The notes: generated by a model from the sequence alone, not told the origin. 64,000 nucleotides of DNA from Butyricimonas virosa (GCF_025148635.1 NZ_CP102269.1:2666001-2730000); one strand, 5' to 3'; positions 15,519 to 25,935 are shown, numbered from the stretch's first letter. A program made the numbers and translations.

Positions 15519-18500
15519 ATGGAAAAAAAAGGGAAAAGCGGGCTTTACCCGCGAGAAAAATTGAAACTTTTAGCAAGGTTTCAGCGTGCTTTGTTGTTGT
15601 TGATTTTCTTTAGTTTGCCGATTGTAAGTTTCGGGCAAGAGAAGAAGTTCACGTTTTCTTTTAAACATGTGCCGATAAGTACCGTGTATCTTCATATAGA
15701 GAAGAATAGTGACTATTCTTTCGTCTATAATACTCAAGAGGTGCAACGGATAGGGTTGAAAGATTATAAATTCGAGAATGCTTCGATCCGAGAAATTTTG
15801 GATTATTGTTTGAAAGGAACGGATTTGACGTATGAAATTCGGGATAAACATATTATTATACATCGAGATTACCAGAAGAAGGGATTGGAAGAGATGGTTG
15901 TTGTTCGAGGAAAGGTTGTGGGTGCTGATGATGTTGTTTTGCCGGGGGTAACCGTTTTGTTGAAAGGGACCGTGACGGGAGTGACAACAGATGCGGAAGG
16001 CAAGTATTCAATTTTTGTTCCTAAAAAAGGTGCAACCTTAATTTTCTCTTTCGTTGGGATGAAGACCAAGGAAGTGGTTTGTGGCGATAAGCGGGAAATA
16101 AACGTTACGCTGGAAGAGGACGTGCAGGCGATGGAAGAAGTGGTTGTGACCGGGTATCAAACATTACGCAAGAGTGACGTGGTGGGTTCTGTCACGACTG
16201 TAAAGGCTTCGGATATTATGATGCCGGCCTATACTTCTATTGACCAGATGTTACAAGGACGGGTTGCCGGGATGATGGTGATGAACACAAGTTCCCGCGT
16301 GGGAACGAGTCCTAAAATACGGATTCGGGGAACATCCACGATTTTAGGTAATCAAGATCCGTTGTGGGTAGTTGATGGCGTGATACAACCGGATCCGCTT
16401 CCCTTGAACCAGAATGATATGATGGTGGATGATTTGAAAAATATACTGGGTAATCAGATTTCTTGGTTGAATCCGGCGGATATAGAGACAATAACCGTAT
16501 TGAAAGATGCTTCTGCAACCGCTATCTATGGTTCTAAAGCTGCCAACGGTGTGATCGTGATTACAACTAAAAGAGGACAAACTGATCGCATGACGGTAAA
16601 TTATAACGGAACGTTTTCATTCCGAATTCGTCCTCATTACGGGTTATTTAATTTGATGAATTCTGAGGAACGGATTCAGTTTAGTCAGGAAGCTTTTGCC
16701 GCGGGAGCCGTGTATCAAAATGTTCCGGTGGAGTCTTTGAACACGTACGAAGGAATTATGACTCTGTTTTATGCCAAGCAAATTTCTAAAGAAGAGGCAG
16801 AAATGGCTATACAAAGATTGGGACAGACGAATACGGATTGGTTTAAATTGTTGACCCGTAATTCTTTTAGTCATAACCATAATTTGAGTATATCCGGCGG
16901 AAGCGAGAAAATCGTGTATAATGTTTCCTTGGGATACAGTGATCAGGCTGGAGTGGAAAAGGATAATGATGCGAAAAATCTGAGTGGACGTATTAATGTC
17001 GGAATTGAATTACATCCCAAAGTTCGTGTGGATATGAGTTTGATCGGGAGTGTTAATCGGACTTGGGGATATGCGGCAGGTGTTAATCCTTTGGAATATG
17101 CGACATCGACCAGCCGTTCTGTGTTGGCTTATGATGATGTTGGTAACCAGTATTTTCAAAAATTGAGAGCGAATTACAGGTATAATGAAAATCTCGTGTT
17201 GCTAGGCTTTAATATTTTGAATGAGATGCAACATAGTTATTCAAAGAATAAGTCCTCTCAAATAAACGGGAATTTGAATTTTTCATGGGATATTACACCT
17301 TGGTTAAGGTATGAATTTGTGGGTGGTATAAATAACAATGTCGGAGTATCAGAGTCTTATGCGGGAGAACAAACCCATTACGTGGCCAAGAATTATAGAG
17401 GGTATGATTTCGGCTCGGAAATGTTTGGTTCGGATAAGTATAAAGCAGCGATGTTGCCATCCGGAGGGGAATTATATAATGGAAATTCGGATGTACTGGG
17501 GTGGAATGTTCAGAATAAGATTACTTTTCAGAAAACGTTGAAGGAAGATCATCGGATCAACTTATTGATAGGTACGGAAGTGTCGTCAACTAAAACAGAG
17601 AATAGGGGACAAAAAATTTATGGATACGTGGCAGAAAGAGGCGAGAGTGTTATAAGACCGACACCAATAAAGGAGTTGGTGCCTATTGGTAATGCTCCTG
17701 TAACAGGATGGGGAATTTTAGAGGATTTGTATGATGGAGCAGGATGGAGTCGTAGCACGTTGACGGATAATAAATTTTCCTTGTTTGCCACGTTGGCTTA
17801 CTCTTATAAAAATAGATACGTGTTGAATGCCAGTATACGTAACGATGCTTCCAATCGCTTCGGGCAGGATCAGAATAAACGTTTCGACCCGACTTATTCT
17901 TTCGGGCTTTCTTGGAATGTTGCTCAAGAACCTTGGTTGAATAGTATTTCTAATATATTGAACCAGTTCAATATGAGAGTGTCCTATGGTATTCAGGGAA
18001 ATGCGGTGAATTCAATAAGTCCTGAATTAATATTGAGTATGGGGACCACGAAACTTTATTATGGTGATTATATGTCGACTATCTTTCGTATTCCTAATCC
18101 CCATTTGAGTTGGGAACGTACGAAGATTTGGAACTTTGGTTTAGATGTTCAATTTATTCAATGGATCACGATGAACTTGGAATATTACACGAGAACGTCC
18201 AATAATATTGTGAATCAACGAATAGCCTTAGAGTATGGTAGGGAAGGAACAGAGGTGAACGGTGGGCGTATTGTGAATTCCGGAGTAGAGTACACGTTGA
18301 ATATTACACCAATACGTACGAAGAATTGGGCTTGGACGATCGGGTTAAATTCATCTAAAAATTGGAATAAGGCAAAAACCCAATCGATTAGTGAAATTAC
18401 GCTGAGAGATTATTTGTCGGGATCTTCTGATAAGGTATTGAAAGAGGGATATGCGGTATCTAGTTTTTGGTCATATAATTTTAAAGGTATCAATCCGAAT

Positions 18501-19154
18501 GACGGAAGTCCGGAATATAATTTACTTTTTGAGCAGGACGAGCAGGGGGATTATGTGAGAAATGAAGATAATAATCTTGTTTTAAGGGAAATTTCCGATT
18601 ACACGGATTTACTTGTTTATTCTGGTAAAACCGAGCCAGATTTCACCGGAGGTTTGACAACTCGTTTGAGGTGGAAAGGTTTGACGTTCGGGGCGAATTT
18701 TTCTTTGTTGTTGGGAGCCAAGAAAAGGTTGCCGAATCCATATCCCGCGAGCGGCAATATTCCATTATCTAACGTAAATTTGAGTAAGGATCTGAAGAAA
18801 CGTTGGAAAGTGCCCGGAGACGAGAAAAATACAAATATTCCGGGAGTTTATGCCGGTCGTATTCCTAATATGATTAATCTTCAAGATGGAAAATCGTATA
18901 ACGTGTATGATATGTGGGGACAGTCGGACGTGATGGTTGTAAATGCCGATTTTTTGCGTTGTCAACAAATGTCGTTGACTTGGAATATGAATGAGGAATG
19001 GTGCGCGAAAATAGGAGTGAAAAGTTTATCGCTTAACGCAATTATGAATAACGTGTTTGTGATTGCCGATAAAAAGTTTCATGGTTTTGATCCGGAATTG
19101 GGAGATAGCGTGCAGCCCAAGACATACTCTTTTGGTGTAACTGTTGGTTTTTAA
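15519..19154 (+). CDS. SusC/RagA TonB-linked outer-membrane transporter with STN domain
   Basis: The 1211-residue protein has a long basic N-terminus and signal peptide (to about 40, IVSFGQ), a secretin/TonB short N-terminal (STN) signalling domain (about 45-118), a carboxypeptidase-regulatory domain (about 127-200; LPGVTVLLKGTVTGVTTDAEG), a plug (about 215-345; VDGVIQPDPLP, ETITVLKDASATAIYGSKAANG) and a large barrel to the C-terminal Phe. STN-containing SusC proteins signal to FecR, which fits the adjacent FecR and sigma genes. With the SusD lipoprotein 12 bp downstream it forms a lidded importer. Peptidase and thioredoxin neighbours suggest an oligopeptide substrate, as for RagAB, but this is inference. 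Confidence 0.93.
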   Translation: MEKKGKSGLYPREKLKLLARFQRALLLLIFFSLPIVSFGQEKKFTFSFKHVPISTVYLHIEKNSDYSFVYNTQEVQRIGLKDYKFENASIREILDYCLKGTDLTYEIRDKHIIIHRDYQKKGLEEMVVVRGKVVGADDVVLPGVTVLLKGTVTGVTTDAEGKYSIFVPKKGATLIFSFVGMKTKEVVCGDKREINVTLEEDVQAMEEVVVTGYQTLRKSDVVGSVTTVKASDIMMPAYTSIDQMLQGRVAGMMVMNTSSRVGTSPKIRIRGTSTILGNQDPLWVVDGVIQPDPLPLNQNDMMVDDLKNILGNQISWLNPADIETITVLKDASATAIYGSKAANGVIVITTKRGQTDRMTVNYNGTFSFRIRPHYGLFNLMNSEERIQFSQEAFAAGAVYQNVPVESLNTYEGIMTLFYAKQISKEEAEMAIQRLGQTNTDWFKLLTRNSFSHNHNLSISGGSEKIVYNVSLGYSDQAGVEKDNDAKNLSGRINVGIELHPKVRVDMSLIGSVNRTWGYAAGVNPLEYATSTSRSVLAYDDVGNQYFQKLRANYRYNENLVLLGFNILNEMQHSYSKNKSSQINGNLNFSWDITPWLRYEFVGGINNNVGVSESYAGEQTHYVAKNYRGYDFGSEMFGSDKYKAAMLPSGGELYNGNSDVLGWNVQNKITFQKTLKEDHRINLLIGTEVSSTKTENRGQKIYGYVAERGESVIRPTPIKELVPIGNAPVTGWGILEDLYDGAGWSRSTLTDNKFSLFATLAYSYKNRYVLNASIRNDASNRFGQDQNKRFDPTYSFGLSWNVAQEPWLNSISNILNQFNMRVSYGIQGNAVNSISPELILSMGTTKLYYGDYMSTIFRIPNPHLSWERTKIWNFGLDVQFIQWITMNLEYYTRTSNNIVNQRIALEYGREGTEVNGGRIVNSGVEYTLNITPIRTKNWAWTIGLNSSKNWNKAKTQSISEITLRDYLSGSSDKVLKEGYAVSSFWSYNFKGINPNDGSPEYNLLFEQDEQGDYVRNEDNNLVLREISDYTDLLVYSGKTEPDFTGGLTTRLRWKGLTFGANFSLLLGAKKRLPNPYPASGNIPLSNVNLSKDLKKRWKVPGDEKNTNIPGVYAGRIPNMINLQDGKSYNVYDMWGQSDVMVVNADFLRCQQMSLTWNMNEEWCAKIGVKSLSLNAIMNNVFVIADKKFHGFDPELGDSVQPKTYSFGVTVGF

Positions 19155-19166
19155 AAGGAGGTTTTT

Positions 19167-20705
19167 ATGAATAGAATGATAAAATACGGGTTATTGGTGA
19201 CCATGTTTTTTATGGCATCATGTGGTGATTTCTTGGAGCCTAAATCCCAGAGTGAATATGTTCCCAAATTAGTTAAATCATTAGACGAATTGTTGCTGGG
19301 AGAAGTATATATGGGACCGGGATATAGTGATGGGCAGTTTTACGGGGTGTTGGGGTTATTCGATGACGATGTGGCTATTCGGCCGGATTGGAAGGCGAAT
19401 GCTTCCGAGGAAGAGAAGATAAATAAAATCCGGATGGCTTACACGTGGGCTAAAAACATGAAAGATGAGTTTAGTGGATATAATACCTACGGGGAAGTGT
19501 ACAAAAAAATTCTTGGATGTAACTCTGTTTTGGATTATATTGATGAGGTGCAGGGATCTGAAGAGGAAAGGAATAGGGTCATGGCTCAAGCTTTGGCTTT
19601 CCGGGGATATTTTTATTTTCACTTGATAAATTTGTATGGAAAACCTTACTCCGTGGGTAAAGATTCGCCGGGAGTACCTTTGAAGTTGACGGCCGAGATG
19701 GGGACAAGCGGAATGAAAAGGAACACGGTTGAGGAAGTTTATACGCGGATAATACAAGATTTATTGGAAGCGGAACGTTTGTTTAAGACATTGCCGGAAG
19801 GAGAGTGGAGTTTACAAAATAACCGGATCAATTTACCTTGTGTGCAATTACTTATTTCCCGCGTGTATTTGTATATGGAGAATTGGGCGCAGGCGTTGGC
19901 TTACGGGGAAAAAGTTATTACCGATTATGGTTACGAAGTATTGGATTTAAATGGAGAGCCTCTACCCAATGAGAAAATGAATCCTACTTATAGGAGTTAT
20001 TATACTTGGGAAAATCCGGAGATTATATTTTTGTTTGGGAATCAAGGAGATGTATTGGAACTGCCACTAACAAGGGTTTATTATAGTGGAGATAAAGGTT
20101 TCACAAGTTATATCCCTGTCGTGGCTTCAGATAATTTAATAAGAACTTATGATCTTACGGATTTACGGCGAGATCATTATTTAATGTGGGAAGTAATAGA
20201 TTATGGATATACTCCAAGGTATAAAAAGGCCGTGAGTAAATTTGAGGCTGTTAGTAATTACAATATAGAGGTTTCTTGGAATGGTGGAAAGTGGGGCGTT
20301 GCTTTTAAGGTCACAGAAGCTTATTTGAATGCGGCGGAGGGAGCTGCAATGCTTTATAAAGAAACGGGAAATGGAGAATTTCAAATGAAGGCTCAGGCTT
20401 TGCTTGATAAATTACGAGTGAAAAGGTTTAGTGCCGCGGCATTTGTGAGTACGGATATTAGTGCTGCGGATGAGTTGATCGCTTTTGTCCGGGATGAGCG
20501 TCGAAGAGAATTGTGTTTCGAGAATCATCGTTGGTTTGATTTGCGTCGCTATGGAATGGAAGAGATAAAACATGTTTGGTATGATGCTTCCGGCAATTCT
20601 TCCGAGTATGTGTTGGAGAAAAATGATCCTGGTTTCACGCTTCAGCTTCCGAATGAAGCTTTTGAATATAATTCTGGTTTGGAGCAAAATGAACCGAGAA
20701 AATGA
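19167..20705 (+). CDS. SusD/RagB family nutrient-binding lipoprotein
   Basis: The 512-residue protein has a lipoprotein signal (MFFMASCGDFLEPKSQ; Cys about 19) and the SusD fold: an N-terminal SusD-like part (about 20-240, with ALAFRGYFYFHLINLYGKPY) and the C-terminal RagB/SusD domain with RDERRRELCFENHRWFDLRR (about 452-471). It caps the SusC barrel and captures substrate at the cell surface. It follows the SusC gene by 12 bp and precedes a lipoprotein of unknown type. Confidence 0.93.
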   Translation: MNRMIKYGLLVTMFFMASCGDFLEPKSQSEYVPKLVKSLDELLLGEVYMGPGYSDGQFYGVLGLFDDDVAIRPDWKANASEEEKINKIRMAYTWAKNMKDEFSGYNTYGEVYKKILGCNSVLDYIDEVQGSEEERNRVMAQALAFRGYFYFHLINLYGKPYSVGKDSPGVPLKLTAEMGTSGMKRNTVEEVYTRIIQDLLEAERLFKTLPEGEWSLQNNRINLPCVQLLISRVYLYMENWAQALAYGEKVITDYGYEVLDLNGEPLPNEKMNPTYRSYYTWENPEIIFLFGNQGDVLELPLTRVYYSGDKGFTSYIPVVASDNLIRTYDLTDLRRDHYLMWEVIDYGYTPRYKKAVSKFEAVSNYNIEVSWNGGKWGVAFKVTEAYLNAAEGAAMLYKETGNGEFQMKAQALLDKLRVKRFSAAAFVSTDISAADELIAFVRDERRRELCFENHRWFDLRRYGMEEIKHVWYDASGNSSEYVLEKNDPGFTLQLPNEAFEYNSGLEQNEPRK

Positions 20706-20731
20706 TGTTTAAATGTTAATCGAATTGCGTT

Positions 20732-21871
20732 ATGCTGATAAAACAATTATATAGGGTGTTGTTGCTGGCCTTGTTGGGCTTGGCTTCATGTACGGATGAT
20801 GATGGAGTGGGGACCGTGCAAAGAGTAGATTTGCTTGATTTTGAATTTCCCCAAGGGAATGATCCATGGGATAGGGAGATTGAACAAATAGCTAAAGATT
20901 GGGGGATGTATATTATTTATAAAAATGTGGATAGTACGCATTTAAATCGGATGTGGACAACTCCAATTTATAACGATCCGATTTATGTTTGTACAACTCC
21001 TAGTAATGAGGAAATACAGATATATCTGGATTTAGTAAAAGAATGGTTGTTAGGAGGGATGGATAAGAATAAAGAAGAGGATCGGAGGTCATTACCCTAT
21101 TATCTGTACTTGGTAAATGATTTTAATGATGGAAATCCTCGTTCGCAAACCTACCAAAAGAATCATATCCAATTTAAGAAAGATGGGTTGGATTATTGGA
21201 GTTTGAGTTTTACGAGTGATGAATTGGAGGCTGGTTTGACTTCAGAACAGATTCATGGGGTTGCGTGTACATTTAGTTATCCGGGGTTGAAAACACGTTT
21301 TGAAACAGGAGATTATGAGGTCGCACCAGGTTTTGCCGGGATGTCGGATTATGAGACCAAAATAGGGAGGCGTTATATTTCCTTTGAGCAATGGAAAGAA
21401 GAGAATCCTTATTTGCCGGAGTATTTCTATGCTGAAAACATATTAATTGATTTGTGTGATAAAGATCCGGATAATGCTTACAAACGTAGAGGTTTTGCTT
21501 CTCAATTAGGGGAAGATTTTAAACCGATAACCAATTTGAATGGAAGGCAAACTTATGGCGCTCCGACATGGATGCCTTGGATTACCCGGTTGTTTGAGAA
21601 TGAATGGGGCTCTATCGTGTATGATGAAAATCCGGGGCCTGTTGCAGGAACCGTGGAAGAACGTGTGCGATTGGATTTTTTGAATATGATCCGAGTGGCA
21701 ATGACTTACCCGGAAGAGGAAGTTCGGGAGATGTATCCTGTTGATGCCGAAGATCCATTGGATCAGGTAGGGAATCGGATTATTAATGACAAATATGATT
21801 TGGTCGTGGAATACATGAGAACAACTTATGGGATCAATTTGCAGAGATACGCTGAAATTCTGGATGAATAA
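20732..21871 (+). CDS. Lipoprotein of unknown function in the SusCD locus
   Basis: The 379-residue protein has a lipoprotein signal peptide (LLGLASCTDDD, Cys about 20). Its position right after SusD and its start (DPWDREIEQIAKDWGMYIIYKN) recall the substrate import-associated zinc metallohydrolase lipoproteins (TIGR04549-type). However, the HExxH metal-binding motif of that family is absent. If related, it would be a non-catalytic member or a separate binding protein. The middle contains QIHGVACTFSYPGLKTRF and the C-terminus is helical and acidic. It is probably exposed at the surface with SusCD. Confidence 0.6.
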   Translation: MLIKQLYRVLLLALLGLASCTDDDGVGTVQRVDLLDFEFPQGNDPWDREIEQIAKDWGMYIIYKNVDSTHLNRMWTTPIYNDPIYVCTTPSNEEIQIYLDLVKEWLLGGMDKNKEEDRRSLPYYLYLVNDFNDGNPRSQTYQKNHIQFKKDGLDYWSLSFTSDELEAGLTSEQIHGVACTFSYPGLKTRFETGDYEVAPGFAGMSDYETKIGRRYISFEQWKEENPYLPEYFYAENILIDLCDKDPDNAYKRRGFASQLGEDFKPITNLNGRQTYGAPTWMPWITRLFENEWGSIVYDENPGPVAGTVEERVRLDFLNMIRVAMTYPEEEVREMYPVDAEDPLDQVGNRIINDKYDLVVEYMRTTYGINLQRYAEILDE

Positions 21872-21958
21872 TTGAACAAGGGGACTGCAAGTTTCTGGCA
21901 TTTCAGGACTGCCTTTTGAAATTAAGATGATTGTAAATAAATCACAGGATAAATTTGT

Positions 21959-23077
21959 ATGAAACAAAGAAAAATTAGTTCTATTGCGATCTTTTTGATC
22001 GGGATGGGGATTATGGGATGTACTTCTTCTGAAGGATATAAAATACGAGGAACAATAGGAGATGTGCAAGAGGGAAAAGTTACTCTTGTTACTTATAACG
22101 GAAAAATGTGTGATACGTTGTCTGTGGCAGAGATTAAGGATGGGAAATTCGAGATGCAAGGGAGTGTTCCCGAATTGACGGTGGGAATCATGTCGGTTGA
22201 GGGGGTGTTTGCTCAGACCGTAATTTATTTAGAGGATAAGGAGTACGAGGTGAAATTGGATCCTGGTAATCTGGGATTCAGTGAAATTTCGGGTGGTGGT
22301 GACACGCAGCAACTTGCCAATAAATATTTGGCTATCGACATCAACCTGTCGAAAGCTGTCGCTCAGGTGCGGGATGAATATATGGTAGCAATCAGGAATC
22401 CTGAAAGTGAACATTTCCTGCAATTGAAAGGGTTTGTGGATTCTCTGCAGCAGGCTGCCGATGTGGAGAAAGAAGCGTTTCTGACTCAACATGCAGACTC
22501 CTATATCGCCCTATGTGAACTGGCCAATAGGGCCGAGAGGCTCCCTTTGGATGAATTGAAAAAACGATTCGGTCTGTTGTCCGCAGAGTTGCAGCAAAAT
22601 GCTTTAGGGAAAGCGATAAATGAGCAAATATGTAAAAAGGAGGCTTTAGCCGCGGGACAGGTGGCTCCGGATTTTACCGTGCAGAATGCGGAGGGGAAAT
22701 CTTTTACCTTATATTCGATTAAGGCTAAAATGAAGATTATTGATTTTTGGGCTTCGTGGTGTGCACCTTGTCGGGCACTTACTCCTCAGTTGAAAAAGCT
22801 CTATGAGGAGTTTCACGACCGGGGGCTTGAAATCGTGGGGATTTCTATGGATGATGACAAGGAAAAGTGGGTAAAAGCGATAGAAGAGGAGAATTTGGTC
22901 TGGATTCAAGGATCTAATTTGGAGGGGTTTAAGCGGGAAAACTCTTTGTGTCAACTGTATAATATCACCAACGGGATCCCTCATCTTGTGTTAATTGATG
23001 AGAATAATCGTATTATTACAGCAGGGGCGAAAGTGGAACCCTTGCGAAATGAAATCATGAAAATCTTTCAAAAATAA
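21959..23077 (+). CDS. TlpA-family thiol-disulfide oxidoreductase with N-terminal DUF4369-like domain
   Basis: The 372-residue lipoprotein (GIMGCTSSE, Cys about 21) has an N-terminal beta-rich DUF4369-like domain (about 25-130), a helical linker and a C-terminal thioredoxin fold (about 230-370) with active site WCAPC (about residue 267-271) and cis-Pro region NGIPHLVLID. It acts in the periplasm on disulfides, cytochrome maturation or cysteine-containing peptides. It is cotranscribed with SusCD and lies 2-11 bp before the S9 peptidase gene, suggesting a role in reducing imported peptides. Confidence 0.9.
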   Translation: MKQRKISSIAIFLIGMGIMGCTSSEGYKIRGTIGDVQEGKVTLVTYNGKMCDTLSVAEIKDGKFEMQGSVPELTVGIMSVEGVFAQTVIYLEDKEYEVKLDPGNLGFSEISGGGDTQQLANKYLAIDINLSKAVAQVRDEYMVAIRNPESEHFLQLKGFVDSLQQAADVEKEAFLTQHADSYIALCELANRAERLPLDELKKRFGLLSAELQQNALGKAINEQICKKEALAAGQVAPDFTVQNAEGKSFTLYSIKAKMKIIDFWASWCAPCRALTPQLKKLYEEFHDRGLEIVGISMDDDKEKWVKAIEEENLVWIQGSNLEGFKRENSLCQLYNITNGIPHLVLIDENNRIITAGAKVEPLRNEIMKIFQK

Positions 23078-23088
23078 TAGTGTATCTT

Positions 23089-25431
23089 ATGAAGAAATTT
23101 ATTGTTTATTTGTTCTTTCTTAATTTGTCGTGTGGTTTATTTGCCCAAAATGCAAATTATGAACAAGCAGAAAAAGCCAAGTCAAATAGGCTCCCTTGGA
23201 ATAGTGATCAATTAACTCCATTTTTCACTCAGGGGAGCGATGATTTTTGGTTTCGGGAAGTGAAAGAGGGAGAAGAAAAATATTATTATGTGGATTTAAA
23301 GGCGAGAAAGGTAGAGAAGTTATGGGATCCGGTTTACTTGGCTGCTGAAATGGAAAAAGCCACGGGAAGGAAATATGATCCGAAGAAATTTGGTTTTTGG
23401 AAAATTTATTTCAACAAGGGAGGGGAAATACTCAATTGGATGGACGGAAATGTTATATTCGAATATAACCGGAAGACTAGAAAATTGAGTTACACGAAAA
23501 AGGAGATTAACCCTTCCGATATGATGCCTAGGAGGATGAGGTTTGATACCGGCATTTCACCTGATGGAAGGTATCAGGTTTTTGGTAAAGAGCATAATGC
23601 TTATATCCGGGACTTACAAGATTCTACCGTGGTGCAATTAACCTTTGATGGAATCCCCGGGTTTAGTTACACGGATGAGAGGGAGACGACAAAAGAAGTT
23701 CCTTTGGCACCTCTTTGGTTTGATGATTCTAAAAACTTTTGTCTGTTTCGTCAAGATTTACGTGGTTTGGGAGAGGTTTCTTACATAAATTGTTTGAAGG
23801 GACGGCCATTGGCTCAGAATTCACCAATAATTTTAGTCGGAGATTCTGTTGTGCTGTACAATGAAATAACGCTATATGACGTGAGCACAAAGACGCAAAA
23901 GAAAGTGAAAATTGATAAGTGGCAGGATCAGCAAATGAGGATACTTCATTCGGATACGAAAGCAAATAAACTCTATCTGGAACGTAGAAATAGGCGAAAT
24001 ACGATGTTGGACGTTTGTGAAGTAGATCTTTCGACCGGAGATGTAAAAGTCATTATTCATGAAGAAGGGGATCCGTATATCGGCATTGAATTAGCTTCGA
24101 TCACGTTCTTAAATGATTATAAGGATATAATCTGGTGGTCAGAGCGTACGGGGCATGGACATCTTTACCATTACGACGGGGAAGGTAACTTGAAAAATGT
24201 TATAACCTCGGGTAACTGGACGGCAGGAAAAGTCGTCTCGATAGACGAGAAAAACCGGACGGTTTATTTTCAAGCGTATGGCGTTACTCCCGGGGAAAAT
24301 CCCAGTTACGCGAAGATTTGTAAAGCTAACGTTGACGGGAAGGGAAAAATGGTTGTTCTCACTCCTGAAGAAGCAACGCATAATGTTATATTCTGCCCAA
24401 GTAAAAGGTTTATAATAGATGCTTTTTCACGTCCGGATCTTCCCTATCAATTTACGGTGAGGGATACTCGGCAGGGTGATCTGGTTTTTAAGTTGAGTGA
24501 ACTGGACTTGAATGATATGTATAAACAAGGGTGGAAGATGCCTGAGACTTTTTCAGTGAAAGCTGCAGATGGAGAAACAGATTTGTATGGTGTCATGTGG
24601 AAACCTTTCGATTTTGATTCCACGAAACGATACCCGATTATTTCTTGTGTATACCCCGGGCCGCAGACGGATAATGTCCCGTTAACATTTGAAGTGGGAT
24701 CTACGAATGAGGCTTTGGCTCAGGTTGGCTTTATCGTTGTTGCTTTCAATCATCGGGGTGGACTCCCGCTCCGGGGACGAGAGTATCATTCCTTCGGTTA
24801 CAATAGTATTCGTGATCATGCTTTGGCAGACGATAAATGTGGCTTGGAGCAGTTGATAGCTCGTCATTCTTTCATAGACGGTGATCGAGTGGGGATATAC
24901 GGGCATTCCGGGGGAGGAATGATGTCTACCGCCGCGATTTGTACTTATCCCGATTTTTATAAAGCATGTGTATCATCGGCGGGAAATCATGATAATAATA
25001 TTTACTCGCAATTTTTTGTCGAGAGTCATTATGCTATCGACGAGGAAGTGAAGGTGATAGAGGAGAAACTCGAAACGAAAGACGGGCGAGATTCCGTGAT
25101 CATGCGTGAAAAAACGTTTTATTCCGTGAATTTGCCCACGAATATGGAGCTGGCTAAAAATCTGAAAGGCCATTTAATGCTTATTGTCGGCGGTATGGAT
25201 GGGAATGTTCATCCGGTGCAAACGATTCGCATGGTGGATGCTTTCATTAATCATGGTAAAGATGTGGAGTTCGTGTTGTTGCCACGCGGGCGGCACTCGT
25301 ATGATGGGGTTTCTGCCTGGTATTTTGAGAATAAGTTGCGTTCGCATTTTGCAAAATATTTGTTGGGGGATTTTAAGTCTTCCGGTTTTTATGATATTGA
25401 AATAAATGAGTATGAACAAATAATAAAATGA
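23089..25431 (+). CDS. S9 family (DPP IV-like) serine peptidase
   Basis: The protein (780 residues from ATG 23089; a GTG at 23080 is less likely) has a signal peptide (about 1-22, GLFAQ), an N-terminal beta-propeller (about 60-480) and a C-terminal alpha/beta-hydrolase domain. The catalytic triad is visible as GHSGGG (Ser about 606), GGMDGNVHP (Asp about 702) and RGRHSYDG (His about 734). It should cleave dipeptides or short peptides in the periplasm, typically after Pro or Ala. Its place in the SusCD/TlpA operon supports peptide import and digestion. Confidence 0.92.
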   Translation: MKKFIVYLFFLNLSCGLFAQNANYEQAEKAKSNRLPWNSDQLTPFFTQGSDDFWFREVKEGEEKYYYVDLKARKVEKLWDPVYLAAEMEKATGRKYDPKKFGFWKIYFNKGGEILNWMDGNVIFEYNRKTRKLSYTKKEINPSDMMPRRMRFDTGISPDGRYQVFGKEHNAYIRDLQDSTVVQLTFDGIPGFSYTDERETTKEVPLAPLWFDDSKNFCLFRQDLRGLGEVSYINCLKGRPLAQNSPIILVGDSVVLYNEITLYDVSTKTQKKVKIDKWQDQQMRILHSDTKANKLYLERRNRRNTMLDVCEVDLSTGDVKVIIHEEGDPYIGIELASITFLNDYKDIIWWSERTGHGHLYHYDGEGNLKNVITSGNWTAGKVVSIDEKNRTVYFQAYGVTPGENPSYAKICKANVDGKGKMVVLTPEEATHNVIFCPSKRFIIDAFSRPDLPYQFTVRDTRQGDLVFKLSELDLNDMYKQGWKMPETFSVKAADGETDLYGVMWKPFDFDSTKRYPIISCVYPGPQTDNVPLTFEVGSTNEALAQVGFIVVAFNHRGGLPLRGREYHSFGYNSIRDHALADDKCGLEQLIARHSFIDGDRVGIYGHSGGGMMSTAAICTYPDFYKACVSSAGNHDNNIYSQFFVESHYAIDEEVKVIEEKLETKDGRDSVIMREKTFYSVNLPTNMELAKNLKGHLMLIVGGMDGNVHPVQTIRMVDAFINHGKDVEFVLLPRGRHSYDGVSAWYFENKLRSHFAKYLLGDFKSSGFYDIEINEYEQIIK

Positions 25432-25437
25432 TCAGTT

Positions 25438-25935
25438 ATGAAAATTATTGTATGGTGCTTGTGTATATTGTTTTCTATCAACGCTTTTGCTGATGGAGAA
25501 GAAGGGGCAAAAGTTGGAGATCAGTCTCCCGACTTTGAATATGAAGATAAAGATGGGAAAATCTATTCTTTAAAGGATTTTAGAGGGAAATACGTTTTGA
25601 TTGATTTTTGGGCGACTTATTGCGCTCCCTGTAAAAAGGAGATTCCTTATCTGGAGAAGATTCAAGAGAAATTTAAAAAGAAGAATATCTTTTTTGTTAG
25701 TATCGCGATAGATCTCAATAAGAAGGAGTGGATTCAGTTTTTAGAACAAAATCCTTTAAAGGGAACTCAATTGGTGTTCGACCGGAAGTGGCTCTCTTTT
25801 GTACATTATTATCAGGTTACCACGATTCCTCGTTATATTTTGTTGGATAAAGAGGGTAAAGTGGTTCATTTGGATATGCCTCGTCCTTCGAATCCGGAGT
25901 TCGAGAAAATTCTGAAATCATTGAAGGGATTGTAA
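25438..25935 (+). CDS. Periplasmic TlpA-like thioredoxin
   Basis: The 165-residue protein has a signal peptide (about 1-18, INAFA) and one thioredoxin-like domain (about 22-165) of the AhpC/TSA-TlpA type: GDQSPDFEYEDKDGK, active site YCAPC (about 61-65) and cis-Pro TTIPRYILLD. It is the last gene of the peptide import operon, 6 bp after the S9 peptidase gene. Unlike the first TlpA it lacks the DUF4369 domain and lipobox, so it is probably soluble in the periplasm and may be its redox partner. Confidence 0.9.
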   Translation: MKIIVWCLCILFSINAFADGEEGAKVGDQSPDFEYEDKDGKIYSLKDFRGKYVLIDFWATYCAPCKKEIPYLEKIQEKFKKKNIFFVSIAIDLNKKEWIQFLEQNPLKGTQLVFDRKWLSFVHYYQVTTIPRYILLDKEGKVVHLDMPRPSNPEFEKILKSLKGL

